Part shown: piece after piece, positions 42,840 through 55,039 of the stretch | How the letters are laid out: each line of letters opens with the position of its first letter | Position numbering within the stretch: position 1 is the stretch's first letter | DNA from: Pomphorhynchus laevis | Lineage: Eukaryota; Acanthocephala; Palaeacanthocephala; Echinorhynchida; Pomphorhynchidae | Reading direction: 5' to 3' | DNA: 64,000 bases | Assembly: GCA_012934845.2 (NCBI GenBank) | Contig: WNNJ02000022.1 | Location: 1-64,000, forward strand | Made by a program: the position numbers and the translations under genes | Notes under the pieces: model-generated | Databases searched by the model: none | What the model was told of the DNA's origin: nothing | Seen by the model: the letters and a program-made list of their open reading frames with translations, nothing else

Positions 42840-44550
42840 CAATAACCCTTGATTTCCCTTATTTTAATCACTCAATTTTTAACCCCATATATGTTGTTAT
42901 CCACAAATCAAACTCAAATTTAAAATACAGTAATAAAGCATCGCAACATTTATTAAGCATAATGAAACCGTTTGGCTTACCGTTTACTCTTAAAATTAGA
43001 AAATTTCACTGGCTCTCTCGTATTAATGTAAAAATCGTGTAATAGTGTCAATATTGTAAAAATTTACTGATCATGTTGCTTAAATAGCAAACTCTCTCCG
43101 AAAGAACGGTAAAGTTTTTAAACAACAACTTACGTATTTATGTTGAAATTTATTCAGAGCAATTACGTCACTTTTGGTTATGTACTCAAATTTGTCAGTT
43201 TTGTGTAGCAGAGAAACGCTAAAAACGAATGATTATTTTTATCAATAATAATAATCATCACAAACATCAGAGATATCTTGATATGTTCATTTGAGTAACA
43301 GTTCTTTATAAGGATATATCCACTGGAAATAACAAAATTTAATGTAATCAATCAATTTATTGCTCACTAATTAAAATAAATTAAGCACTCAATACAGTTT
43401 ATAAGGTAATGTAAACAAAATTATGCAAAACGTAAAATATAAATCAAAATATTATTAGAAATAAATTTAAACGATTAAATAAAAAGTTTTTATATGTGAA
43501 TAGTAAATAATTTATTTTGGGTGAAAATGAGGTATTACGCTAAATAACTAAGTTACACCAAAAAACATCAACAACATATATTTGCCCTGCAGCTATGCTG
43601 TATCGAGGAATAGTGATCATCGAGGTTCTAAGTAAACTAATTTTAAATAATCATTATTCTACTCTCTTCTGGTAAATCGATAATAAGGACTAACGATTGA
43701 ACAATCGATTAATATTCATTGACAAATAATCTTTTTAAACTACAAAATATCAGAAAATAAATATATTTTATATTTAGATACTGATGACCTGCATTCTTTA
43801 CTCAATAAATCCATAATGCTTTTATCGTTAAAAGCACTTCCTTAGTAGTTAGGAAAATTAATAGGAAAAGAACAAAGGGTGGGAGAGAAGTACGTTAATG
43901 TACTTGGTGGTATAACGAGGATAATTTTTACAATTTTTATTGCAAATTTAATCGTCTTTTCTTTTTCTCCAAAAATCAACAAAGCAAATTAACTCTATTA
44001 GTAAATTTTAGCTAACGTAATTGGTCTATTCAGACAATTTAAATCTGAATATTCATGGAAGTTAGTCAATCTCTTCTTGTTCTCTGTAGTCTATACAAGA
44101 TGCATTAATCGAAATGCCTTTTTAAGTAAGTCAATTATGATGCATTAAACTAAATTATCTGTCAAATCAGCAACTAGCATATTCGCAAACGTATTTCTCT
44201 AAGCCATTGATCTTACTAAAGTCAGATGTAATTTATCATTTAAGTAAATTATAATTGATCAATTGATATAGCTAATGGGTTTATTATAATTAACTGTGCG
44301 CTATTCTGCTATTATGTATAATTAAATTATCTGGTGATAACCTTTACATAATCATTGTTCGACCCTAGAACAATCATTCACATAGTTAATTAGATCAATA
44401 GAGAAATTTAACAAACTTCAGCTGCAATGTTGGGTCGATGAATAGGGTCCGAAACCAGATAAAGTAGCAGTTTATTCTGATGATATATATTTCTTATACG
44501 AATGCATCGTATATTAAGTAATATAATATTTTATATTAATATAATATAAT
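42840..44550. other. AT-rich DNA, nothing recognised
   Basis: No coding region is supported. The 68-codon frame at 42836-43042 has no recognisable motif. Confidence 0.55.
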
Positions 44551-44553
44551 ATT

Positions 44554-44706
44554 AAGTCGGCGGATAGCAGCAGTGACCGGAGAGCGGTGGTCCACGGATT
44601 TCCTGCTGCAGAGGCTGAGCGTTGCCATCCAACGCGGTACCGCTAGTTGCGTTCCGGGCACGGTTGAGGGGACGAGCGATATACAAGACTTTGACACAAT
44701 TTATTA
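44554..44706 (+). pseudogene. REL-endonuclease LINE D, last ~50 codons
   Basis: A GC-rich island in AT-rich DNA encodes 'RRIAAVTGERWSTDFLLQRL' followed by 'SVAIQRGTASCVPGTVEG' and then a stop near 44706. It matches the extreme C-terminus of element C ('EIGKRLKHVTRGF', 'YLLQNVSIVIQCGNAASILL'), so it is a very short 5'-truncated copy of that lineage. The sequence after the stop would be its 3' UTR, and the AT-rich run near 44755-44810 could be its tail. Confidence 0.65.
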
Positions 44707-44984
44707 TTTGTAATTTTTTTGAAAAGTTGTATAATGGACAAAAATAAAATAAAATTTATATTAATATTAATATTTTATACAATATTAATATAATATTTAT
44801 ATTTTATATTATTATTTCAGCTGTGTGATCGTCTGATTTCATCTAATGTTTTTAAAAACATTTTTTACATCATCTATCTATGACTGTGGCGCAACCCTTT
44901 CGTCATATTTCGATTGTTTTTGTTGCTTATGACATATGAATTTGGATGTACCTGCGCCAATTGAATAAGACATAGAGATTTTAA

Positions 44985-45200
44985 ATAGTTGATAATGGTA
45001 CCTTATTTATAAAGAAGTATTGGAGATGGATCAAAGAAAAGAGTAAATTTTTATAATATGTCGCTTACCTCTGTTAGCATCTTCAGAAAATTACTTTATC
45101 AAATTAGACAAGTTTTTAAAGATGCCAACAGAAGTTAGCGAAATATCAAAAATAATATCTTCTTCTCCTTGATCCAACTCCAATAATTCTTTACAGATCT
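44985..45200. mobile_element. MITE-like element, copy M4
   Basis: It starts 'aatagttgataatggtacct', inner end 'agtattggagatggatcaaa', mirrored at the right by 'ttgatccaactccaataatt'. The inner arms 'gttagcatcttcagaaaatt' and 'aaagatgccaacagaagtta' are inverted relative to each other. There is no ORF. Confidence 0.7.
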
Positions 45201-45360
45201 AGATTATTAAAAATCAAGTTTAATAGGTACAACTATGTACCTTCCAATCTATTACATTATTGTCCAAACTCGCATTGACATCTACTGTAGTTGGAGAAAC
45301 TTTAAAAGTCACAAAATCGTGTGTTGCTTGAAATAAATGCTCAAGTATATAAATATTTTA

Positions 45361-45602
45361 AATAGTTAATGCTGATCCATTATTGATAAATAATTATTGA
45401 AGCTGGATCAAAGGAAAGAAAAAACAGAAATAATTTTCTGAATATGCTAACAGAAGTTAGCGAAATATCAAAAATAATTTCTTCTTTCCATAAAAGAAGA
45501 AACAGAAGTATTTGCCTGAAGACGCTAACAAAAGTTAGCGAAATATCAAAAATAGTTTCTTCTTTCCTTTGATCCAGCTCCAATAATTATTTAACATATT
45601 TT
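45361..45602. mobile_element. MITE-like element, copy M5
   Basis: The left end 'ttattgaagctggatcaaag' is mirrored at the right by 'ctttgatccagctccaataa'. The interior contains the 'gctaacagaagttagcgaaa' block twice in the same orientation (about 45447 and 45530), so this copy carries an internal duplication or is two merged copies. Confidence 0.7.
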
Positions 45603-45914
45603 ATATTCTAACAGGCTGTTTATCTACAAAGGTATATTTTCTTAAATCATTATATAATCATTATATACTTTGACTACCCCTGAATGGTACCAAAAATTAC
45701 TTCCATTTTCGTGGATTAATGCCACCAAAACTATTATTAATGATTGATTACAATCATTCAGTAATTTCTGTCATTTAATTACTAAATAAATAAATAAAGG
45801 TTTCATTACTAAATAAACAAGATAAATCAATTCTACAGAATAAATAGGTCAGTAGAATGAAATTATCAGTTTCTTGAATTTTCGTAGAAGTCTTCCTTTA
45901 ATCCGGACTCAAAT

Positions 45915-48900
45915 CCATGGAGATCTGAGCACCCCCAACCAATCCAAAACGCCGCTTTCGGATTGAACCACCCGGGGTCTTTCACACACCCCCCCCCGAA
46001 GAATCCAATCAATGCGGACGATGCTGGGTAAAAGGGAAACGAGGAGTTTCAGAAACCTTAATCTTCGCTCTAAAGGGACGTCCTCTTGAAAAGAAGACTA
46101 ATCCCGAGATGGTCAAGATGCCCAAAAGGCGCACCTGGGTTTTCCCATTCAACGACAGATGCTAAGCTCGTTTCAGAACCGATCGAATTCTCTTCAGGAT
46201 ACGTTTAAGTCTATCCAGGTCAGCTTTCGCCAACCAGTTAACCGAAACGGTGAACCCTAGGTATTTTACTAGACTTTTGAAGGTAGGAAGTGGTTCAGAG
46301 GCCAATATGGAGAAGAGCGCAGAGAGTGTTAGTCTCTTAAGTTTTTGCTTCGTCGCAGGACAGCAAGGAAGACAACCACCTGACATTTGGCGGAGTTGAG
46401 AATAAGATTAGACCTGGGCAACTGGTATTTTATCTTAAAAAGAAGCAGTTGATGTCAAAGATACGTCTTTACACCTGCGCCCACGGAACAGGACTGTGGT
46501 GTCATCAGCGTACAGCGTACACCACTAGACCTTGTTCACGTTTAAATATTTTGAATAGATTAATGGAGGCAGCAAAATATAAGATAGGAGAGATGGGTAC
46601 CTTGAAGCACACCCGTAATAGGGTAGAACTTACGCGCACCAGGGTGATCGTAATAAAATCGCTTGGTATACAGCAGTATCTCCATTCTGTTAACAATTCT
46701 CGCAGGCAAACCAATGGACCTGAGAGAAGAGATAACAAAGGGAATGGAGATGCAGTCAAATGTAGCGGAAAAATCAAGGAAAACAGTTACAGCAAGGTGA
46801 TGACTACTCTCCTGACAAAACCAATGCACTTCACCAACTGCTGAATGGACCGACCGACCTTTGACGAACCCATGGAAACCAGATGGGAATAAATTTCGCC
46901 TACTTAGATGATCACGGATTCTACTCGCTGGGTAAACGAAAGACGAGAAGCTTAAGAAACCTTATCTTCGCTCTGGGGGACGTCCTCTTAAGAAGAAGAC
47001 TAATCCCCGGATAGCCCAGGTACCCTAAAGGCGCACCTCGGTTTTCCCATTCAACGACAGATGCTAAGCTCGTTTCAGAGCCCATCTAGCTCTCTTCAGG
47101 ATACGTTTAAGTATATCCAGGTCAGCTTTCGCCGACCAGTTAACCGAAACAGTGAACCCCAGGTATTTTACTCGACTTTTGAAGGTAGGGAGTGGTTCAG
47201 AGGCAAATATGGAGAAGAGTGCAGAGAGTGTTAGTCTCTTAAGTTTTTACTTCGTCGCAGGAGAGCCATTGAAGACAGCCCGATTTGGCGGAGTTTAGAA
47301 TAAGATTAGACCTGGGCAACTGATATTTTTATCTTAAAATAAGCGGTTCATGTCAAAGATACGTCCTTACACATGCGTCCACAGAACAGAGCTGTTGTGT
47401 CATCAGCGTACACTACTAGACCTTGATCACGTTTAAATATTTTGAATTGATTAATGGAGGCAGCAAAATATAAGATAGGAGAGAGGGGAACCTTGATGCA
47501 CACCCGTAATAGGGTAGAACTGACGCGCATCAGGGTCGTCATCAAAATAAAATCGCACAGTGTACACAGTGTCTCCGTTCTGTTAACAATTCTCGCCGTC
47601 AACCCAAGGGACCTGAGAGAAGAGATAACAAAGAGAATGGAGATGCAGTCAAATGCAGCGGAAAAATCAAAGAAAACAGTTACAGCAAGGTGATGACTAC
47701 TCTCCTGACAAAACCAATGCACTTCACCAACTGCTGAATGGACCGTGCAACCTTTGACGAACCTATGGAAACCAGATAGGATTAAATTTCGCCTACTTAG
47801 ATGATTACGGATTCTAATCGCAAGCGCTTTTTCGTAAATCGAGACGAGGGAATTTTAAATCGAAATGGGCCGCAGGTCTTTTGGTTAAGATACCGGATAC
47901 TTTTTGGGTAAAAAATTCCTTTTACTAACATTAATGCCGGTTACATCAAATGGGGTGGCTAATAGCATTGTGACGGCCACCTTCCTTCTTTTATCGACTG
48001 TCAAAAGCTGACAGACCCGAGAAGAAAGTGGAGCGACGGATTTGAAGGTGCTCGGAAGAGGCCCATAGGAGTTAAGAATATCTGTGACAGATAAATCCCT
48101 ACTCCTGAAGTCTCCCCAAGGCGGGATTGGTTGCGGAGATTGCGTGGCTCCATAATATATGTAGCGCAAGTGATTCCTCCAAAACTTTATCAAGGCCTTT
48201 ACTGCCGATCTAACCCATAAACCAAACCTTGAATATCTTCCAAAAGGAAGACTGAGAAGGGTTAAGACGAGCGATACTCGTCCTATCCCTATTCAGCTGG
48301 AACCAGTATCTGGTGCGCCTTTGTTTATTTGAGAGGCCGTCTATCTGCAGAAGAGAGATTAGGGAGGTTCAGTAGTTTAGCTAGGACCTTGAGTTTTGTC
48401 GAAGTGGGACTGAAAATGCGACCTTTATAGGTTGTCGAAAGCAATGCGGTAGCTTGCGAAGAGAGATATAAATTAAATTCGGTCAAATTCTCATTATCAA
48501 TTCGGGGGAAGCGTTAAATAGCTGCCTGGAAGAAAGCCACTCTGATCAGGTCAAAGTGGAATCTTCTACAAAGCAGCGTATCCTCTTCTATCGGCCAACC
48601 AATTAGATCATGAGATGTCGTTAGATGTTGTTGCGACTGCTCCGTGCAGAAGGGTTTTAACAACCACCTCTCATGCAGCAGTAATAAGTCGAATAGTGAA
48701 TTCGTTGATGTGCAATAAAAGGTGGCTGACGGTGGTTTGTGAATAAAATAACCGTTCCTGGCTCTGCGGAGTGCTGTATTGATCCAACGAATAGTTCTGT
48801 CGTTAAAGTCAACTAGTAACATGTCATATGCCGACGTCTATAATCCCATCCAGGAGGTCACTGTTCTTGTGAATCTCCCCTGGACGAATGTAGACATTGG

Positions 48901-49200
48901 CTAGACTGAGGCGTTTTTCATTCTTAACAAGTGAAACTACTAGACAAGACAGGGCTGGACAAGAGTAATTTAGCAAGAGGGAAGACATTAAGAAGCACTT
49001 AACTAAGGTCAAGAGTCCTTGAGAAGAAGAGGAGTGAGGTGGGGTTATATACGGAGTATAGTGGGAATATATGTGCTTAGGGGTAAATCGAGTAATGTCC
49101 TGGGGGAGACGGATAGACCACGTCTCCTGAAGAACTAACACATCTGCGTCTCTACCAGATAAAAGTCTAAGGGCAGAAGCACCTTCCGAATTCTACTGAA
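45915..49200 (-). pseudogene. LINE L4 ORF2 (APE endonuclease and RT)
   Basis: The endonuclease is 49141-48514: 'VLQETWSIRLPQDITRF', 'LANVYIRPGEIHKN', 'VDFNDRTIRWIN', 'TTSHDLIGW'. The linker (48193-47885) has 'QPIPPWGDFRSRDLSVTDIL'. The RT palm appears in the outer repeat (47722-47348) as 'VTVFFDFSAAFDCIS', a weak motif B and 'VVYADDTTALF'. It appears again in the inner repeat (46829-46386) with 'FLDFSATFDCIS' and 'FYPITGVLQGT'. The thumb part 'PTFKSLVKYLGFTVSVNW' follows. Multiple frame changes and stops separate the parts; it is not functional. Confidence 0.75.
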
Positions 49201-49294
49201 GAATATTCAGTGAAAAAGGCTTGGGTTTACTCGCCATTGTGGAAGATCAGTTGGACGGGAGCCACCAGCCTAGACAGAACAGGTGCCGGGCGGA

Positions 49295-50457
49295 TTACCC
49301 CCTAGCCACTAGCCCCATCGGGGCCGGAGCATCCTGGGCAATATCTTCATTTCCCCGGGAGTTGTTCTTATTTAGGGGTGTACCTACCTTTAAGGGTTGG
49401 ACTTTCGGCACAGATGCTCGTCTTTTCTTAGATTGGTTCAAAATCGTAGCAGCCGGCATTGGAGACGTGCACATAACGGCCGAGACGAAATTTGTCAGCA
49501 AATTCTGCATAGACGCGATTGCTTCAGAATTTTTAGCATTTATGACCTTAAAAATTTTAGCATCAGACATTCTGGAATCTTCGTTATTCGTCTTGAGGGC
49601 GACAAAAAAAGATTTAAGTCGTGACCCAACGAAACGTTTTTGTAGGATTTAAAAGGAGCACAGCGCTTAGACCACGCTGAGTGCAAGCCATGACAGTTAG
49701 AGCACACTACAGGCGCAGTGCATTCATTTCCTTCAGACAAACTCGGACAAGACTTTTTTCCGCAGACCCCACAGTTGGTGGTTGAGCAGCATGAAGATTT
49801 CCAGTGCCCCCACTTGTGGCAAGCGGAGCGGTGCGGGAATGTCAGATCATCATATTCCACCAGAAGGAAGACTAGATTATATCCCAGAAACGGGTTGGCA
49901 CTACTCATCGAAAGAATTTCAGCTCGGTTGAGCTCCGCAGAGCAGAACGCGATGGGGAGATCTTTTCCTTCCTTCTCCTTTAATTGTCGAAGATTAGTTA
50001 ATTTGAACTTTTTTTTGAAGTGAATTCAGGTCTTCAGGCTCCAATTGCAATGGGAAGTTAGAAATCTTGAGTGTAGCCATTATTGGCTTGATTAAAATAG
50101 TTGCAATTTTAGAGAATTTTTCTTGGAAAAACTTACTGTATTCTTGTAATAGTTCCGGTGATGAAAAAGAGATTCTAATCGAGTTATCGAACAATTTGAC
50201 ATTGCTAAAAATAATTCTTTCTGAGTATTTTAGAGCAAAATCTCTAGAAACGTTCGAAACAGTAAGTATTTTTTCAACGGTTTCGTCGCTGTTATAACGG
50301 CCAAATTTGCCATTTTCTTGGCAGTAGTAAGAACCTCCTCAACAGTAATAGAAGAACAAACAGTACTAACCTTGTCGTTGTTCACTTGGTTCAGAAAAAT
50401 ACCTTTATTCGTAGAAATATCGTTGAAATTAGACGAAATCTGATCCAGTTTTTCCAT
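49295..50457 (-). pseudogene. LINE L4 ORF1 (CCHC gag-like)
   Basis: Read on the minus strand: a Ser/Asn-rich start 'MEKLDQISSNFNDIS' (50457), 'DNSIRISFSSPELLQEYSKF' and 'KPIMATLKISNFPLQLEPED' (RRM-like, 50190-50000), then the zinc-knuckle region (49908-49640). That region holds 'ACHKWGHWKSSC', 'CGVCGKKSC' and 'CSNCHGLHSAWSKRC'. The last knuckle is a perfect C-x2-C-x4-H-x5-C type motif. The C-terminal part has 'NQSKKRRASVPKVQP', a basic Pro-containing stretch that could be a nuclear localisation signal. Frames change at least twice. Confidence 0.75.
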
Positions 50458-50817
50458 ATTTTTACTTTAAAAATGCTTTTGCTTGCTTTTGATGCTCCGA
50501 CAGTTGTTTCGACTATCAGTCCACGGATCGAATTTTTTCACTTAATTACTGCTTACATAAGTAATTAAATCCATAACATTGGCAAAGCTTAGATATTTGT
50601 AGGTGTCCTTTGTTTTTCAGCCTGCATAAAATGGAAGGTAATATCTACGTCTTTTAGAGTTTAAGTTATCGATCCAACCATAAAGTAAGTTTGATAATAC
50701 AACTCATAAGTTGTATTTAAAACTGTATAGTTGCAAACGAGATGAAAATTATTATGAAAATTATGGAAATAATGAAGATAGATAAAACAGCCTGTTTGAA
50801 TATAAAATATTTTTAAC

Positions 50818-50943
50818 AATTATTGGATCTGGATCAAAGAAAGGGGGAAAATTACTTCTGTAATTTTCTGAAGATGCTAACAGAAGTTAGCAAAATATCA
50901 AAAATAATTTCTTCTTTTCTTTGATCCAGCTCTAATAATTATT
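50818..50943. mobile_element. MITE-like element, copy M1 (shortest, cleanest ends)
   Basis: Terminal inverted repeats: 'attattggatctggatcaaa' at the left, and at the right 'ctttgatccagctctaataa' with 'ttattt' following. The interior contains 'ttctgaagatgctaacagaa' and 'aaaatatcaaaaataatttc'. The total is about 125 bp. It is the best copy for defining the ends. Confidence 0.75.
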
Positions 50944-51590
50944 TATATAAATATTAATAATATACAATAATATAATAATATAATAATCATAATAAGAATC
51001 CGTTGTTTCGATATATACTCAACCCTATGTAGATAAGGTATACATAATTTATTAAGTTTATTAATAGAAAAATTTAACAAACTCCCGCTGCTTTGGTAAA
51101 CAGAAATCAGCATCTCCAGGTTAATGTTGAAGTGGTCAGCAGAGTCGATATAGCTTTTTTTTCTCATTTTCTTTGAACTTATTCTTTAAGATTAAGTTAA
51201 AAAGATAAAATAAAAGGTTAATAAGATCACGATTCTTATTTAACATAATCGTGATTAATGTGTTTGTTCAAGGAGTAATTTCTAATTAGGCCTCACTTCT
51301 GAATGAATTAAAGTCGTAAACTTCGAATAAAGTTTAAAAATAGGCTTGTTGGGTGAATTGCTTATTATTTTCGTAAAGCAATGTGTTCAGTTGGCAGTTG
51401 CCAGTTTAAAGTGTTGTGGACGACAGCATTTTCATCAATACTCGATTTTTATACAAAGTGTTTTACAGAAACGATGCTAATTTTCTAGTCAGAATAATCT
51501 AATTCTGTTATTATGCTATAAACTTAAAGAAGTAGCAAATTTCCGCTTCCTAATTAAGGTTTCTAGTCAACTCATGTTTTATTAATACAA
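50944..51590. other. AT-rich DNA, nothing recognised
   Basis: No supportable feature is seen. Confidence 0.55.
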
Positions 51591-52170
51591 CATAATTTTA
51601 GAAACATTATTGAACAGAAAAAAAAGAGAAATCAAGAAAAATGATTGGTCAATTATGTATATTTGATGATAGCATTAAATTCCTTGTTTAAACTAAGTTT
51701 CTTATTGGTCAGAACCTGCAAGAATATTTTCTAGTATTTCGAATTTTTAAGTATACGACATGCTGTTGATGGATAAGTTAATAAAACATCATGTATACTG
51801 TGAAAACATAATATTTTATATGATAATATAATGTTTTATAAATAAAAACTTTATATTTTCAAATATCCAGGAATTATCAGTCATGGTTGAACGACATGAA
51901 AAATCATTTTGATATTTCGCTAGTTTCTACAATCATCTTAACAAAATTAACATAAAAATAAAAAATTACATAAATAAAGTTTCTTGTCGGCTTGCAAATT
52001 GATGCTGAAATCAAAATCCTTGCTAACCCTTGTTCATGTAACATTTTCGTTTGTAGGGTCCACAGCAAACAAAACAAAACAACGAAACAAAAACACACAA
52101 AATTTACAACAAAAGTACAACACATATGTATTCACAACAAAACAATAAAAATAACTTTGTTAAGAAAATC
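51590..52170. repeat. Repeat X-related fragments plus half MITE
   Basis: 51590-51670 ('acaacataattttagaaaca', 'aaatcaagaaaaatgattgg') matches 22600-22690. 51995-52165 on the opposite strand matches 22490-22570 ('tgttcatgtaacattttcgt'), and 52095-52160 matches 21255-21315. 51895-51950 ('attttgatatttcgctagtt') is a MITE half. The pieces are shuffled and partly inverted relative to copy 1. Confidence 0.5.
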
Positions 52171-52199
52171 ATTATTATTAAGGGGCCATAAAATGCTCT

Positions 52200-54960
52200 A
52201 ACAGACGATCGCCTAACAAAATTCCTCAGAATGGTCTCGAAGACAATCAAACAATCAAATCGCAATTATCAATACCATCGTTGATATTTACAATCCAACC
52301 CAACAAACAATGAATCACCCGTTATCGAAAGATATAGTTCAATACCATCGGATATTTACAATGGCCAAACCTACTCAGACTGCCCGCCTGCAACATTAGC
52401 AATATGATCATAGAAACCCTATCTAAATTTTACTTAAAAGTTGGATCAAACAAGGCTGGCGAACCTTCAGCACTCAAATCAGCCAGGTGTCGCTAGTTCG
52501 CAAAACCCTCAAACGGAGGTTTACTCATTGGCAACAAAAGAATTTTAGTGAACTCTTCATCAAAGCAAAATACCACCAACGCAACTTGCAGCTGCAAACT
52601 AAATCAATCACCCATGATTGGAACAAGCGTTATAGAAAAATGATGGTACAAGGAAAGATAACCGCCGGAACGCACGTACTCGAAGACAAAACAAAGTTTA
52701 CGGTCCTGTCACCAGACTGTCAAATGAACGCAAAATCCGTCAAAACCATGCTTCAGGATTTGCATCCGCCCGCTGTCGAACCTTCCTCCGATATTTTACT
52801 ATCCGCCAGACATAGAAAGTCGAAAGATCATCATGTCTGCCGATTTTATACACTTGACGAAAATACCATCATCAGAGCATGCAAACAGACACATGGAGGT
52901 GCTGGGCCATCCGGTCTTGATGCATTTGCTTGGCGACACATGCTTACCGATTTGGTACTCAATCTAAAAACCTGGCCAGGTCCCTTGCCGGTTTGGCGAT
53001 ACGCATCGCGACTGAGTCGTTCGGTACAGGGTCTCTCGAAGCTTTACCGCATGCAGACTAATCGCACTAGCAAAGAAAACAGGCGGAATTAGACCAATAG
53101 GTATATGTGACACATTCCGACGCATTATAAGCAAGACAATCCTGCATATTATTTTCACAGACATAGAAGACGTTTGTGATAAAGTGCAACTTGCCGCAGG
53201 TTACAAAAGTGGCATCGACTACGCCGTAGACTCGCTCCGTAGCGCATAACGTGAACATCCTGACATCTGCTTGATGGCAATCGACGCCTCCAACGCTTTT
53301 AACTCAATGAATCGAGCTGCATCTATTCACAATATAGAACACGTTTGTCCATCCCTCCATTGCGCTTTGCTCAATTTATACCAAAACCCAGCACAGCTCA
53401 CCCTAGGTGGTAGCAGTATATACTCGTTGGAAGGCTTCACTCAAGGTGACCCCTTCGCAATAACTGGTTTCTCAATAGTATCCCTTCCGCTAATCGACAC
53501 AATACAACAGTCCCTTCCAAACATAAATCAGAAATGGTATGCCAATGATGCCAACTTTGTCGGTTACCCAGATCAATTAAAAAGTTTGGGAAATTCTAGT
53601 CAAGGAAGACCGAAATACTGATACCACGTAAACGCGTTAAAATCTCAGATACTCTCACACAGTCCACTATGTCAAAATAATCTGCCATCTCCACAAATTC
53701 GTCAAAGATCGGCCGGCTTGTCAATTCTTGGTTCACCTGTAGGTTCACTTGAGTATGAACAAGAAGCGATCACCCAACATCTAAAAAATTAGAACCTCCT
53801 CGCCACTCGCCTGACATCAGTCGCCAAGATAGATCCGCAAGTCGCTTTTACAGGACTTACCCGGGCTATTCAAGCAAAGTGGACCCGCGTACTACGAACT
53901 TGTCAATGCCAACCCGTATGGCTAGCAGAATTGTCGGAAGCATTAAAATTAAGCCTTCTACCAGAGATATCGAGAAACTCGTGCGTTGATGAATGATATA
54001 CAATTCTAAACTCTTCGCTTAAGCTAGGTGGCATTGAAGTATTTGACCCGTCTTTCATGGTACACATAGACTACGAAGCGTCTATACAAATTTGTTCTAC
54101 GTATGACAGCAATCCAGGCGGAAACGCCCTACGTGATAGACAGAGAATCATGTCCAAGCGGATCTCAACCCACCGGGTCATGGCTTTCCAAGAGCGCATC
54201 ACTCAATCACTCATTTATCATAACCCGGCACTTTAAAACATTCTAGCACACGCATCAAGAGACGGTGTGTCTGCCTGGTTAAGCGCCCTGCCTCTAAAAA
54301 ACAAAAACTTCCACTTAAACTCTAACGAATTCACCGATGCCATTTCAACGCGATATGGTTTAATGCCAACCAACCTGGTCGGTAAACACTGCCCATGTGG
54401 AGCTAAATTAGAGGTCGGACATGCCCTCTCATGCAGAAAAGGTTGCCTCCAAACCATCAAGCACAAGCGTTACGTGACATAATTGCTCATGAACTAACCA
54501 GTGTGTGTCACAGCGTGGAAATCGTACCACAATTATCCCCAGTTCCTGACAACCTTACATTTAACGCGTCAAACACTTCAAGAGAATATGGAGTAAGGCT
54601 AGACGTGGTAGGAACATGACTCAACGACACACGGGATGAACGGACATTCTTGGATGTCAGTGTCTTTTCCATTTTTGCTCAATCGTTTTCTAACCGAGCC
54701 CTCTCGTCCTCGTTCGAGTACAACGAGAACAGGAAAATTTCTAAATACGAAGAAAGAGTGATAACAGTCGAGAAAGGTTCGTTTATACCATTTATCCTAT
54801 CATCGTCAGGTGGACTAGGAGATGGCACTCGATCTTTAATAAAACAATCGCTACTGCAAAATCAAGACTGACCCTCACTAGCTACGCCGACATAATATCA
54901 AACCTTGAAAGCAGGTTGTCGTTTGAAGTGGCCCGTGCTTAATCCGCGTGCCTCCGAGCC
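52200..54960 (+). mobile_element. REL-endonuclease LINE B
   Basis: This copy is more complete than A1. The N-terminal part (52487-53092) has 'SLVRKTLKRRFTHWQQKNF', 'HHVCRFYTLDENTIIRACKQ' and 'GGAGPSGLDAFAWRHML', an RT finger block. It is followed after a frame change by 'KKTGGIRPIGICDTFRRIIS' and 'LAAGYKSGIDYAVDSL' (53060-53245), then motif A 'LMAIDASNAFNSMNR', 'EGFTQGDPFAITG' and 'KWYANDANFVG' (YAND for YADD; 53271-53621). The thumb is in broken frames. The zinc knuckle is 'HCPCGAKLEVGHALSC' (about 54387-54434). The endonuclease is 'YGVRLDVVGT' then 'DERTFLDVSVFS', and the C-terminus 'EYNENRKISKYEERV' and 'VEKGSFIPFILSSSGGLGDG' (54650-54871). Roughly eight breaks. Confidence 0.8.
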
Positions 54961-55039
54961 CCGAAAAGTTCGAGAGGGAACGCGCAAACTAACATTCAAT
55001 AAATTTAAATTTTATTTAACATTCAAAGATTTTCAAAAT

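Larger units (their letters stand above)
45784..50520 (-). mobile_element. LINE L4 (minus), with duplicated 3' part
   Basis: This is a near full-length but heavily broken copy of the L2/L5 family. The 5' region with the reverse complement of 'gtcggagcatcaaaagc' is near 50480-50500, ORF1 at 50457-49295, ORF2 from about 49200 down to the C-terminal blocks near 45915, and a (TTTA)n tail at about 45784-45800. A ~0.9 kb stretch covering RT palm to C-terminus is present twice in tandem (about 46025-46917 and 46929-47816). The inner copy lacks the last ~130 bp of the element. Confidence 0.8.

Noticed and set aside
46449-46844. 131-codon plus-strand frame
   Set aside because: It is antisense to the L4 RT palm (minus-strand 'VTVFLDFSA').
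49221-49652. 143-codon plus-strand frame
   Set aside because: It is antisense to L4 ORF1, where zinc knuckles are clear on the minus strand.
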